Source: Pyxicephalus adspersus
Lineage: Eukaryota; Chordata; Amphibia; Anura; Pyxicephalidae
DNA: 64,000 nt
Direction: 5' to 3'
NCBI RefSeq assembly: GCF_032062135.1
Contig: NC_092859.1
Coordinates: 92,358,415 to 92,422,414 of the forward strand
This document shows positions 14,621 to 29,000 of the stretch, piece after piece. The position numbers were made by a program, and so were the translations under genes. The stretch's first letter is position 1, and each line of letters opens with the position of its first letter. Below the pieces are notes generated by a model that was given only the letters and a program-made list of their open reading frames with translations, did no database searches and had not been told where the DNA came from.

Positions 14621-15670
14621 AGAAGAACACTGCTCACAGACACATTTTCTTCAGTAATGTTCCAGAGAACTTGCAGTGATTTCCACTATAGAATTGAGTT
14701 TGTTTTATATGCAGTGCTGCCTGAAAACCCCAACGATTGTTGCCATATGAGTTTCTAGCCTTGTCTCTTGTGTGCAGAAATTCAAATCATAATATGTACC
14801 ATAGATAATGTAATTATCAAGTTCTTTGCAATGTTTACATTATTCCTAAATTGTTACACTATATGCACTATTTAAAACAAAGTGTTGTACACTGCATCCC
14901 CCTCCATCTTTAATTTTGAGAGTAAAGCCTCTCTGACCTGTTGCCAATTTACCTAATTTGCTGTGAGATATCCCATCAGGTAATTTTTATTTCTTCATCA
15001 TTTTTCCAGACTATGCTGGCTGCTGTCCAATGTGTTGCTGCCATCAAATTCAACTTGACAATATATATTCTATTCTAAAAAAACAATACAATTTCCCAGT
15101 TTACACATGTAATAGTTGTCCTTGTACAATTGTTAGCCCAGCCTAAATGATATGCAAATGAATGCATTCAGTTTTATTCACATTTTATGCAGAACCCCAA
15201 CTTACTAGTAATAGGGGTAGTATATTAGTGGTGACTCTTTTTGTAATATTCGTCAAACTAAAGATATACAGTATATAAAAATATTTTTTTAATTTTACAC
15301 AATACAATGGTCTAGCTTTAAATTCTATATCACTGGCCAGTGAAATACAGGAATATTTATTTTTCCAGCACATGGAGAGATTGTAAAACAGTAAATCAAA
15401 AAATTATATGTTATTCCTTATATTTTTGCAAACAAAAAAGGCATTTAAAAAACAAGATTATGTCAGAACTTAAATATTCAGTCATATAGTAATACTTTGT
15501 TGGTGAGAAATATTCCATTGCATGTAATAGTATGAGATTTATTGGTACATTAAGCTGAACCAAAGCAGATGGGCAAAATGTAAAATACAGTTACAAGTTT
15601 AATTTTTAAAGGAAAACTCTATAAAAAATACTGCTCAGCCCCCTATCAACCCAACACAGCAAAAAGCAGG

Positions 15671-16771
15671 TTTATTCCAAAGGCAAAAATGCAATGCATG
15701 AAGGACTGTATTTCACAGCAGCTACTTAGACTTCAGTCACTGCATTACTGGGGATAAAGCACAATATTACCGTCCTGCAGATAACTTGGGTCAATGTTAT
15801 ATAACAGGAAGCTGAGAACGAATGCAGGTGACGCACACAATTTGTTCTAATGTACATCTTTGTGTGTTTTCATGTTATCTGTTTGAAACAATGGCATGCA
15901 TAGTTTTAAAAAAAAAAAAAACATTTTGGGCAGCATACAAAAATATAGGTATTAGAACAGGACCATTATCAAATAAATGTGACTGCAATTTGATTTCGTA
16001 AGCATGAAAAAGATTATAAGCAGTAGAATCAAAAGATACAGACATATAAAGAATTAGGATTTACACAAGAGCCAGCCATTGTCCTAAGCACAATACAGAT
16101 GACTCCCAAGTAAGTGAGAACTTTCCAACACAAGTAGACTGGACAGCTCCTTTTGTGTGGTACAAACTAATTGACAAGGAATGACCTGGAGCTGAATCTA
16201 CATTTTTATACAATTTGTATAAAATCCCAAATGCATAATATGATTAACAATTTACAGTTCTTTTCTAGTACAAGGTAGGCCGGGTTTAGGATGGATTCTT
16301 CAAGTCTCTCTCCCCACTTTCGGCTTAGTAGTAGTAAAAGTGAGGACGGAATTTCCAAGAATGTGCTTCTGCTTGATAATTATCCAAACGAACAACACAA
16401 ACATAAAGGAATCGATAACAGGTTTTAAATAAATAATCATGTATAAAGCTGCACGAGTCCAGTAGATCAATAAAAATATAATAAAAGTCAGATAGTATTT
16501 ACAATATATACACCTATTTTGCCTGAAATAGTGTCCAGCTATGGAGAATGTGCATTATGTATTAATATCCCTTCCTTCCTAGACTCAATGAAATCTGAAA
16601 ACTCCAGCAATAACAGAGATTTGCCTAATGATCCTTTTAGCTTGTGGCTACCAGCGATTATGTAAACCACAAGTATGTGGTATACATTACAGACCCTATT
16701 GGGTTAGTGCTGTTCACACACAGATATAAGGAGTAAGATCTGTGACAAACATCTTTGTTATGGATAAAATT
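15671..16771 (-). other. pnpla8: Probable pnpla8 3' UTR
   Basis: This is A/T-rich sequence directly after the stop with no open frame. The nearest canonical AATAAA that I found reading minus is at 15676-15671 (TTTATT on plus). The end point is inferred; other signals further out could be used. Confidence 0.4.
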
Positions 16772-17046
16772 TTACAGCTTAGAGAAGAGTGGCAGTCTGT
16801 CACACATTCTTGATTTTAGCTTAGCCCAGTCACATATGTACTGAAAAGTTTTTCTTTCTTGTTTTAGCACCTTGGCAGCTTTTTTAAGTTTCTCTTCGTT
16901 ACGCTCTAGATAATGCTGGCCATCTAGCAGTAGTTGATTGAGCTTTTCCTTGCGGTTTTCATCCAGTTGTATATCTTCATTCATGACTGGATTGAAACGA
17001 AAGTAGGTGTCTGGTAGCAACATGGCATCCAACATTTTGTGAACCT
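16772..17046 (-). CDS. pnpla8: pnpla8 last coding exon (residues 664-754) and stop
   Basis: Acceptor ATAACGGCAG, 275 nt to the TAA stop at 16774-16772. It encodes [20 protein letters not shown], then a charged helix (residues about 700-735) and the terminal PLFSKL. The SKL tripeptide is the expected peroxisomal targeting signal of this enzyme. Confidence 0.96.
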
Positions 17047-20000
17047 CTGCCGTTATTGAGAAACAAAACATTAATGTCAGCATCAGCAACCATGCTTTAC
17101 ATAGAGGTAACATGGAAATAGGCAGGGTACATGAAAATAATAAAGTGAAGAAGTACAGACAATTCTATAACAGGCAGACACCCAGCTGTCTTTTTTTCTT
17201 TTTTTTTACCACAGGGCAGAATAGGCATTCAAAACCCATTGGTCATCACTGATAATGGCCTTCAGTTTTTTAACACACACAAAGCCAAACAAGGCTAATA
17301 CATATTAGAATAAAAATACACAACTAAAACTACAATTAAAAAATGAGGATCTGCTATGAAATACAGAAAACACAAAAATGTTTCATTAACATTTTGTCTG
17401 AAAATCCCTTGCAAAACATTATCATTATATTTTTCATTAACATGGTTGAAGCATATCTAAACTGAAAAACAAAAATCTAAGATATTACAGCTTACATGTG
17501 GTAGTTCAATCACTTCAAGCTTAGCGTATTGTATCTTTAGAGGAACTTTGTTGTTACCCCAGGGTAGAAGATACATTAGCACTACAATACACCCCCCCCC
17601 CCCTTTCCCCCTGATAGTGTCAGGTTATCTTACAGCTGGATTTCTCAGTTCTACCTCATTCACTTGCATTTAGTCTGGTTTGGGAGGGCCCTGGTTATAT
17701 TCAGACAATTTTAGCATATCAATCATCATTATAGTTCTGTCTGCACTCTTCTCCAAGGCATAAAACATATACTTTTATATGTTATAATTCCTCTGGTGCT
17801 ATGCTGTTTATGGGACACTATTATGGGGAAAAAAGTGCAGAGTCCTGAATCAGCTCTGCAATGCGTACTAGACTAGGGTTACAGCCGAATTAAATATTGG
17901 CCATGCTCAGAACTGCAATTCTCTCAACTTGTGAATATGCTGAGTCGGCAGGATAGGACAACATCAGCAGATTAAAAATAGCCTCAACATCACTCCTATT
18001 GTTAGCCTGAAACACTGAAACAGTCACAATGGAATCCACTAAAAAAACTATGCCTGGATATGACCATGCTCATTATATGACGCCATTTAAATGTCAGTGA
18101 CTTTCTGCATTAACCACATTTTATATGTGATAGGATTTTATTGTTAATAAAATTATTATTGGCAGGGTATGCACTTAAGCAATCAATAATGTTAACAACA
18201 TTGCACAGTGTACTAAATATTGTTACACAGTATTTATATAGCACCGACATATTACGCAGCGCTGTACAAAGTGCATAGTCATGTCATTAGCTGTCCCTCA
18301 AAGGAGCTCGCAATCTAATGTTCTTACAATAGTCATATGTCATTAATACAGTCTACGGACAATTTTTGAGGGAACTTAACTGCATGTTTTTTGGATTGTA
18401 GGAGTAAACCAGTGTACCCAAAGAAACTCACACAAACAAAGGGAGAACCTGCAAACTCCTTGCAGATAGTGTTTTGGCCAGGATACAAACCTGTGACCTA
18501 TCGCTGCAAAGGCCAGAGCACTTACCTCTGAGGCACCTTGCTGCCATTGAGCTCTAAATGTTTAAATAACACCTCTAAAATATCTTAACAGATTTATATG
18601 TAGATTTCAAAAGGTTTGATGAACAGTTCACTCAACACTGATCTAAAATATTTTGGGCAAGGTTCATCATATTCATAGGTAAAAATAGTGGATACTTGCA
18701 CAATTATACATTATTATGACATTTGGCAACTTTAATTACTTTACCAGGAGAAGGCATTTAAAAAGGTTAAATGTTACCTTCCCTGCACATACACTTTAAC
18801 CTTCACTTAATGTGGCTGCAGATAAAACAAATGCTAGAACTTTCAAATTATTGTATTTTGTACTGCAACCAAAGTTAGGACGTAACTTTTTAGCACGTAA
18901 AAAACCATATTACCTTCCTCTTTCCTTAAAAATTTACATTTTCATATCCTCATATAGGGTGAACTGCAGGGAGTCCTCTAAAACTAGTTCACCAGGAATG
19001 AAGAAACCCAATAAGGAAGGGGCCAGAAGGTCACATATAACACCCTTTTGCTAGCACACCATTCTGGAAAATAGATGAATAGTGAATAGCACTCTTGTTT
19101 TTTTGGGGGGAAGCCCTATAAAATGCTAAGGGGCATGCAAGCTTATAGCAACATAGCATCAATTATTCTGTACTGAAGTACTGCTAGCTTGAAAAGGGTT
19201 TCATACATTACTGTTTTTGTGACATTCAACAGCTGCTTACAGAGAGCCCCTAAATTATTATAAGTGAATGAATGTAAGTGAGACATTGTCAGGCCAATGC
19301 AGTCAAATATCACTTGGCAAATAGGACCAACAGATTGTCCAGGTGAATTTCCCAGTGTTAGTGTCAGTGAACTCCTCCATCAATGTGCCAACCTAAATGA
19401 TTTGTCTATATTCTTAAACTTAGGTTTTACCAGCTGTAAAATAAGCAGTCAACAGAGCCAATATAATTGGGTTATGAAATAACATAATCACAGCCCAAAA
19501 TATTTCTACAAACTGCTGCATCCTAGAATATCAGTAATGCTTTGATAATAAAAAGAAATAAATGCTCACCTTCTGTATCAGTGGCGCTGCTGATCACATT
19601 GGTCAGTTTGGCTTTCAGACTTGTGTGTGTTGCTGTGCTCTTCCCAACACCTTCATATCGTCCTGTGCCAAGAGAGACCACACACTCAAGTGGAACACCC
19701 GGCCACAGACACTTACATTCATGAATGGCTAGTGCACATGGATTGTTAATAAGTAATCCTCCATCCTGTAAAAACATAAAGATAAAAACAGGAATAAGTT
19801 CCTGTGTTAAAAGAAATCTTTTGCCTCTCCCTATTAACATGCTGGCTGCTATGATTCAGTGATTCTGTAATATCTTGGGTACTAACCCAATATAAACTTA
19901 CATATTAGGACATCTTACATTACTGGATGCATATTGGTTAAAGATTAGTAAAAAAAAAATCAAAACGGTCTGTGTCTCACAGTATTATTCACAATACTGT

Positions 20001-23000
20001 GTTTATTGTAGAATAATGTCAAAGTGTATCAGGCTCAATTATTAGGTGACACATTCTGTACAGACTAAAGGATCTGAAACATCGGCATCACAGATTACAC
20101 CCAATCTATGTTGAGTTTTCCCAACATACTATAAATAATGGATGTTGATGTAGGATGAGAAAAGGTTTTTCTATGTTTAGGACTATTGGGAACAAACACA
20201 TTTCTTTGGCGTATGACTAGCTTAAAGATACATTTCAGCAGAAAAAATGGCAACATGGGCAATGGTACAAAAAATATAAACCCAGAATGTAAGGTGTAGG
20301 TTCAGCTGGCTGAACCTAGCTGTGGAAATAGAATTGCTTCCAATTCATTTAATGGGGGCAGCAACGAGTGGTTCAGTACCACCTGCTAAAACTTGCTTGC
20401 AAATTGTTCAAACGCTGGTTCTTTAGGAGGTGCCAGCCACTGGGAGTTACATGGCTTGTTCCCATCAGCATTCTGAACATAGCCTAATGCAGAGCATTGG
20501 TGTAAAGTGAAATAATTAAAAATAAAGCTTTTTGCCTTGTTAGTATATTAGATCTGTGTTGAGAAACAAAGCCCAACACTGCAGATGTTAGCAAACCTTT
20601 AGAATGAATATTTTGCTACATGAGGTAATAAATGTAAAAACATTGATGTGATAGGATAATTACAAAAGGCTAATGCAGCAAAATTTTGAGCCAACTGCCT
20701 TTGAGAATTCGGGAAATAGTTTTTAACCCTAATAACTACTGAACATAAAGTCATACATAAAAAAGAAAAAAGGAGCAGGAGCAGCTTGCTCCAACTTTCT
20801 GCTCATTTAAAAGAGCACTCAAAAACCCATTTTTTCAAACTCACCTATCCGTGTTCTTTTGTCTTTTGAAACCGTCACTACTTTCCACCATTACATATCT
20901 CCTCTCCTATTGTGGGTTACTTACCCCACCTTCTAGATTGTAAACTCTTCATGACAGAGTCCTCTTCTCCTCTGTCACTGTATGTATTCTTTTGTCATTT
21001 GCAACCCCTATTTATGTACAGCGCTGGATAATATGTTGGCGCTACATAAATGCTGTTTATTATTAATAGAAAGTAATAATAATAATACATGAGACAGTAA
21101 AACTAACAATGTACAATGTACACCAAGATCAAATCATTAGTTATGTCTGACTATCCCGTCTCTGAGCGTTGTACAGGATCGATGTAAAAAGGATTTAGGG
21201 GACGCAAGGTGATATTTGTCCCTGTTGAGTAACGAGATCTGTTTAGTAAATTGCACAGATGCAAGCAATTTTGCAATATGGTAAGGCGAGCTCCACAACA
21301 TGGTTAGGATGCACTGTCACCATCCATTGTTTCCCAATCTCTGTCCACCTATTACCGGCTCTTGGGTCAGCTGACAGAGGGGAGAGGCCAGAAAGTAAAT
21401 AGGAAAAGCTATTCAGTTGTTTTTATTTGCACTTTCAGTTCTTGAATGTGTCTTGGTATCAGGTTCTGTAATCCAATGTATGGCAAAATTTTATAGTCAA
21501 ACAAGTGTGAAAATGCCAGGCAATTTGAATGACGCTGTAAATCACAGACCTTCTTTTTGCTAATGTTGATTTGTTTTATGCTTGTTACAGGTGAATTATT
21601 CAGAGATTTTGAGCCAGTGACAGGCATTTTCAAAAGAACAGCATTTGCGGCTCCTAAATGTTATTATGTCATTGCAGGCAGACTTTTTTTTACAAAACAA
21701 TGAGTGTGGGAATCCATAAAATAGCAGAACTATTTATCCAAGCCAACAATAAGGTTTCATTAATTATTTACTCTAAGAGAATGAGACAAGGGAGAAGTTA
21801 CACTAGCCAAGTGTTCTACATTTCCTTTCTCACGCATTTACAGTTAGGTGCATAAATATTTGGACAGAGACAACTTTTAGGTTCTGTACATTACCACAAT
21901 TAATTTTAAATAAAACAACTCAGATGGAGTTGAACTGCAGACTTTCAGCTTTAATTCAGTCGGTTGAAAGAAAAGATTGCATAGGAATGTGAGGAACTAA
22001 AGACTTTTTTTTTTTAACACAATCACTTCATTTCAGGGGCTCAAAAGTAATTGGACAAATTAAAAAGCTGAAAAAAAAAGTGAATTTCTAATACTTGGTT
22101 GAAAACCCTTTGCTGGCAATGACAGCCTGTAGTCTTTAACTCATGGACATCACCAGATGCTGGGTTTCCTTCTTTTTAATGCTCTGCCAGGCCTTTACTG
22201 CAGCGGCTTTCGGTTTCTGTTTGTTTGTGGGCCTTTCTGTCTGAAGTTTAGTCTTCAACAAGTGAAATGCATGCTCAATTGGGTTCACATCAGGTGACTT
22301 GGCCATTCAAGAATATTCCACTTCTTTGCTTTAATAAACTTGTGGGTTGCTTTGGCTGTATGTTTTGGGTCATTGTCCATCTGTATTATGAAACGCCTCC
22401 CAATCAATGTGACTGCATTTAGCTGGATTTGTGCAGACAGCATGTCTCTGAACACCTCAGAATTCATTCAGCTGCTTCTGTCCTGTGTCACATCATCGAT
22501 AAACACTAGTGTCCCAGTGCCACTGGCAGCCATGCACGCCCAAGCCATCACACTGCGTCCGCCATGTTTTACAGATGATGTGGTATGCTTTGGATCATGA
22601 GCTGTTCCACGCCTTCTCCATACTTTTTTCTTGCCATCATTCTGGTAAAGGTTGATCTTGGTTTTATTTGTCCAAAGAATGTTTTTCCAGAACTGTGCTG
22701 GCTTTTTTAGATGTTTTTGAGCAAAGTCCAATCTAGCCTTTCTATTCTTGAGGCTTATGAGCTGCTTGCACCTTGCAGTGCACCCTCTGTATTTACTTTC
22801 ATGCAGTCTTCTCTTTATGGTAGACTTGGATATCCATACCTCTACGTCCTGGTGAGTGTTGTTCACTTGGTTGCCTGTTGTGAAGGGGTTTCTCTTCACG
22901 ATGTAAAAGATTCTGAGATCATCCACCACTGTTGTCTTCCGTTGACGTCCAGGTTTTTTGGCGTTGTGGAGTTCACCAGTGCTTTGTTTCTTTCTTGTTC

Positions 23001-26000
23001 TTTGTTTCTTACTATAGATTTTGCCACTCCTAATATTGTGGCAATTTCTCAGATGTTTTTTTTCTGTTTTTGCAGCTTGGATGGCTTGTTTCAACTGCAC
23101 GGGGAGCTCCTTGACGGTTATTTTTTCACAGCAAAATCTTCCACATACCAGCATCCCCACCCCCCTCAAATCAACTCCAAGACTTTTATTTGCTTAATTG
23201 ATAATGACATCAAGGAATTGCCCACACCAGCTCATGAAATAGCCTTGAGTCAATTGTCCAATTACTTCTGTGCCCCTGAAATGAAGTGATTGTGTAAAAA
23301 AAAAATAAGGCATTAGTTCCTCACATTTTTATGCAATCTTTTTGTTCAACCCACTGAATAATGTACAGAACCAAAATTAGAAAAAAATTGTCCCTCTCCA
23401 AATTTTGATGGACCTAACTGTATATGTCTGAGCAGCCATTGGTTTTATTAGGCTTGCTTTTTAATAGATAATTTCTACTATTTTGCCTAGATAAAAGACA
23501 ATTCTGTGATAATTTTAATATAACTTTTCCCCTTACGTTAAATACCATTTCTAGGTGAACTAATTTGTTGGATTTCACTATCCAACTCAAATCAAAAGTG
23601 ACAATGAGCATTTTCGATGCTTGAATATGCCCTCTTTTGATCCCCCCCCCCCCCCCCATGGACCAGGTTCCCCCTTTTCGATTCTTTTGAAGAGAACCTT
23701 GAGCGAGCATCATAAATTATTAACCGGTGATTCATGCTGAGAAGTATCATTTTACTACAGCAGTGATGGATACATAGGGGATGTTAAATTCGGCCATGGA
23801 GGAAAAAAAGGATTCTTAGCAAGTTTACCAAGGTACCTGGAAACTAGAGTTCTGAAAATTAAATTATTGCTAATGGCTGGAATAAATAGGCCAACGTTTA
23901 TGTAACAAGCCCTATTTACACAAAACATGATGGCTTCTGTTCCCAATTTACCAAGCATCAAATGTTTTGAATCTAACAGCATGTGCTGTGTGAACAAAGT
24001 ACAAAAATATGATTGCAAATATTATTTTGTACAAGCAGGGAATGTTAAGTAAGTCACAGCTGTTAACGTGTTTGCGTTTTGAATTTAAAACACATTACGT
24101 TAATAATCTCTCATTGTCAAGCTACCAGCAAACTATAATCATGCTGAAAGCTGTATTTATTCTTAAAAGATGCCAGCCTCTCAGTGGACAAGTCTTACAT
24201 CACATGGGAGAAAGGCTTTTCAGCACAGCATGTATTTGTACGCCCACGCTGAATATTTTGACTAAAGGATACTGAGCAATCAATAATAAAAAGAGAGGAG
24301 ATGGCTAGAATGGTTTGTTTGTACATTAACCTGCCAAATAACTAAAAAGCTTTTCCAATAAATTCTGCGCTTGTAAATGGACAGTCAACAGACTATAGAA
24401 GGTCCAAAGAAATGTCTGATAACTTTCCTGCACCAGCAAAGAGTTCATTATTGACAGATATTGACCAATGTTCATGTTATAAGGAAATAACAGATTTAGG
24501 TAGTCAGCCATATTATATGAGACACGTTGCCTGGGCTGGCTTGTGAATATTTTCTATATACAACAAATAAAATAGTTTGATCATTACCATTTTCCAAAAT
24601 GTGGTAATCACCCTTTATCAGTTTCAACTCTTTTTATGTTACAAATGGTTTACCTTTTGCCCCCAAAAAATGTCTTTTTCTAGAACATTGGAATATTCAA
24701 ATTTAATTCTTACCCTTTCCTATATACACCCAAGATTTAATGTTTCAGAAAGGTCATTTTTACATTCCCCAAACACTGCTTGATTATCCGAAATTATGCC
24801 TAAGTCTATTTAATTTTTTAAAAAGACATGATCCTAAAAATATTTGATTTGATGGCTAGTGACCCATAACCACCAACCATCTAAAGATATAAACATATAT
24901 ATAGATATATTCTGAAGATATAATGAATGTATATTTAGATGATGAAATTACAAAATAAAAAAATGAAAATAAACTACATTATGGCCCTTCACTACTTCCC
25001 AGATTCAACAGAATGGTAAGGGTGCTAAGCAATCAAGTTAGCAACTGATGGCTAGCTGTCAGAATGGTAGCAGGAGCACACTGTACTAGATATTAATACT
25101 TTGTATTTCTTCTGAATACAGTCAGAACTGTATGTACAAACACTGCAGGGATGTGATTCAAAAGAAATGCAAAGTAGCAATATAAAGTTCTGTGTGTTCT
25201 TTAATCTGCAAATAATGTCTGATAAAAAAAGCAAAGCATTTTTTTTTAAAATGTGTTTCTAATAAACTTTTGTTAACTCTAAATAGACCTTAGGTATAAA
25301 GATTTATATTTTAGTGATCGCATCAATGTAAAGTTTTTAGCAGATCAAACCACTTGCAGTAGGCCGGCTGACGTGACTTGAGTTTGGTTTCAATGTTGTA
25401 TGATTCTTTATCTAGAACAGTGGTGCCCCAAACTTTTTTCATCTGCGGGCCACTGTTGACATTGGGATAAAACTCACAGGCCACAATGCAAACAAACAAT
25501 AAGGATGTATGATTAAAACTAGAATAGTTTTATTTTAAAATGAAATTAAATTGAAATGTTTTGTTACTGTAACGTACATGTACCAAGTAGAAGAGATGAC
25601 AAATCAAGAATCTCTGCAATGGATACTTCCAGAGAAATACAATTTATGTGACAGATAGCCAAGGAGGAAATGTACCTACTACTACATCCTCAGGGCGCTG
25701 CATCTCCCCATTCCTGGGAAATTAGGGTTTACAGAAGGTAAGTGGCCAGCTAAGTGCGACAGGGTAGCACGGTATGACAGGTATAGTTTTTTGCATCTTG
25801 TGGGGTCGCCGTAGTGGTTTTAGAAGGAGTTATCCACAAAAGTCCCCCACTTGCAATTTAATTTCCCCTTTTTTACAGAGAAATTGGGGTTCATAGAGAG
25901 TAAGTGGATAGGTATGATATGTGTATAACATCTTAATAGGGAAGGGATGGACAAAAGACGTTTCCTACTGACTACCTCATTTTCAGTTGCCGACATCTCT

Positions 26001-29000
26001 CCAATTTCCAGAGAAATTGGGGTTCACAGAAAGTAAATGTCCCGCTATGTGTTACAGGAAGCTCGTCAGCCACTCAGCCCCTTGCACAGCAGCGTCTGAC
26101 GATTTGACTCCAGGGGGCAGTGAGCGGTACTGAGCGTCTGCCCTGAGCCAGGGTTCCGTGGCATGACGATGGGGTAACTGCACCACAACCTTACCACCAA
26201 CCTGAACGCAGGCTTGAAGTTTTGTGAACTTTAGGGACACCACAGCGCACAGACAATTGTCAGTACCCTAATGTGCATTGCCAAAAAAAGTGACCCCCAG
26301 GGGGTCCCCAACATACAGACTCAATTTAGGGACCTGAAAGGGTCTTGAAATAGCCTCACTTAATGTGAAAATATCCCTGATTGTTGTCGGGTTTTTATGC
26401 TTGTGACCCCATATATGGGAACCTAAATTTGATTTAGTAGCAGCTCTTAGAGTCCCCTGTTTACCCTGAAAATTTCACATTTTTATGACAATCAGTGAAA
26501 GAGATATGAAGGTTTATACATAGGGGTAATGACACCTGCATGAACACAGACACAGCTCTTAAACAGGTCTGTGTTCATGCACACCTGCATGAACACAGAT
26601 CTGCATGAACACAGACACAGCTCTTATGCTGCTGCTGGGATTATCTCACAGTACAAGCAGCTTCCTCTCCTGGCAGCACGATCTTGATAGAGAAACATAA
26701 AAAATGCGAGTGCCCCATCTCCTGCAGGACATCAAGCAGAGAGGGAATGAGGAGAGGGCCAGATCTGGCAGATGGATGTGGCCTGTGGGCCGTAGACTGG
26801 GCACCCTTGATCTAGAGCATCAATTGTGTCTTATTTTTTAAAGAAAACTTATTTTTAGGACATCATTTAGCAACCAGTACATTTTGGTCATGTCATAAAA
26901 ACTAAAACTATATTTTAGTCTACCAGATAAGTTAGACCTGAGTGTTAGGCATATTATGTAAAAACAAGGAAAGCTTAGAGTTGCAGATAGCATCACAGTC
27001 AATAAAACATCAAATAAAATAAAACAAGTCCTTTTACAGAAAAAGAAATACTTTTTGTTAGAGGACCACAAACTTAAGGTCATGAAAGCTTTCTGATACA
27101 GTAAGTTTTTGACCTGTAAACCCTCTACCCCTCAAAACCCCTGTTCTGAAAGCACACAGTACATTAGTGTGGTGGTTAGTGGGAAGAATGTCATACTTAC
27201 AAATAGCCAAAAAGACCATTAGTGTTAGTTTACCTGACCCAAGAAGCAGATTCCCCATAGCAATTTAAGAAGAATCCCTAGGGTTCCCTGCAACCCTGGT
27301 TCAGAAACACTGCTCTAGCCATTAACCATCTTGTTTGACCACAACAGCTACTTTGCCTAGGGAGATTAGCAGAACATGGATCTCTACAGACCTTCAATCT
27401 ATCTATCTATCTAGCCTCTAATCTTCCCTTGATACTTACCTCTGCATTATGCTTTAGATCAAGTAATCTTTTTTCCCCATTGACCCAGAATTGGTAAAGT
27501 TATCTCTCTTTGTTTCTCCCTTTGTTTTTGTATTTTTTGTCACTCTACCTGGAATGGTTTTCCTAAAATCATTAGGTATTATTTGGCAATGGTTTTCAAT
27601 CCTGGACTAGATATAATCTAGAATCAACCATAGTCTATCTTCTCCAGTCTTGGAGAGATTTAATAAATCAGGTCCATTGTTTGTAATTGCCCAGAGAGAG
27701 TCAGGTAAGTACTTGGTACATTCTGAATGCTTTTTCTGGTATTTTAACAACCAAGCCAGTGAAAAACCTGCATTTTAGGAATTTGACCTGTATCTTGGGA
27801 GACTTTTTCCAGTCACTATTGAGTCACCTAGAGAATAGACAATTAAGGCAGAGACAAATAGGTGGGGAAAGTATTATGTGGTTTCAAACCATGTTGGTAG
27901 TGAATTGCATTGCATATTTGGCACTGGAATTTAAATATTCATAATGAAGTGTTATTCATGCTTTAACCTATCCCTCCTCTCATCTGAACAGAACAGATAC
28001 CCAACTGCAGATATACACATTGAAGTAAAGTGAATACAATTGATGCATTATGGTTCACATATGCAAAGAGCAAAAGCCTGACAGTGGTTTTTCAGCACCT
28101 GTACACAGAAAGGAACTGCAGTCTTTCAAACTCCCCATTCTACCTAACAAACATCTTCTGTTATCAGGAATTTGCAATAGGTTTACATCGTCATTGACAG
28201 AAGAAAAGTTAAAGGATATACTAAACGCATACAAAGTACTGGCTTGAAATTTGTTTTTGAATTTCAGATGCTGAACATAAATATCTTTAGGCTAAGCCCT
28301 TAGTCAGGAGGCAAATAATGAAATGCAAGTTCTAAGCCATTACTGTTCCTTTCCGTTTCTACCATGGTATACTTTATGGAGGTGTTACATGGAGGTGGTA
28401 TACCTGCAAAAGACTAGCAAATAGCGAGTGTCATCTTTAGGACCTGATTTGTAAGGTATCAACTAACCTTGGTTTGGTGTAAAGTTTTATTAGCTCCCGA
28501 AGTCCAGTTTCACTGGGTTTATGCCCTGTGACTGAAAATTGGTTGTTTGCAGCACATTATTAGTCTGTCAAAATACTTTGCAATTTGTTTAAAAAACAGA
28601 GTATAGGTCTGTGTGAATACAGGGAAAAATTAATGTAAATACGTATAATATATGATTTTGTAAGACAAATGAAGTTACTGTTAGTAGAAAAATTATTTGA
28701 AACTTGGACTTATAAAGGCATTAGTTAAAATTTTATGAGACTATCCTTTACTCTCATAAAATTTAGAAGCACAGACCAAAGAAAATGGCAAGAATTCCAA
28801 ACCTAGTTCTGTACGTTGCCAAGCAGTTATCTTTTATTCAGCCTTACATTTTATTTTCACATAAAATTTTATCTGGTTTATTTCATAAGACAACTGCAGC
28901 CAGCAACACATGGCAACCAAACAGTTTTCAGCTTGCATTATTGCTCTAAACTAAAAAGGAGTGACATCTGCCTGACTGATTTAAGTTAGTATCCATTGCA

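Noticed and set aside
18481..18545. Possible tRNA gene
   Set aside because: Only degenerate A/B-box-like sequences in a SINE head; no cloverleaf or acceptor stem.
22711..23289. 192-codon open frame on the plus strand
   Set aside because: Antisense shadow of the Tc1-like transposase pseudogene; no independent domain.
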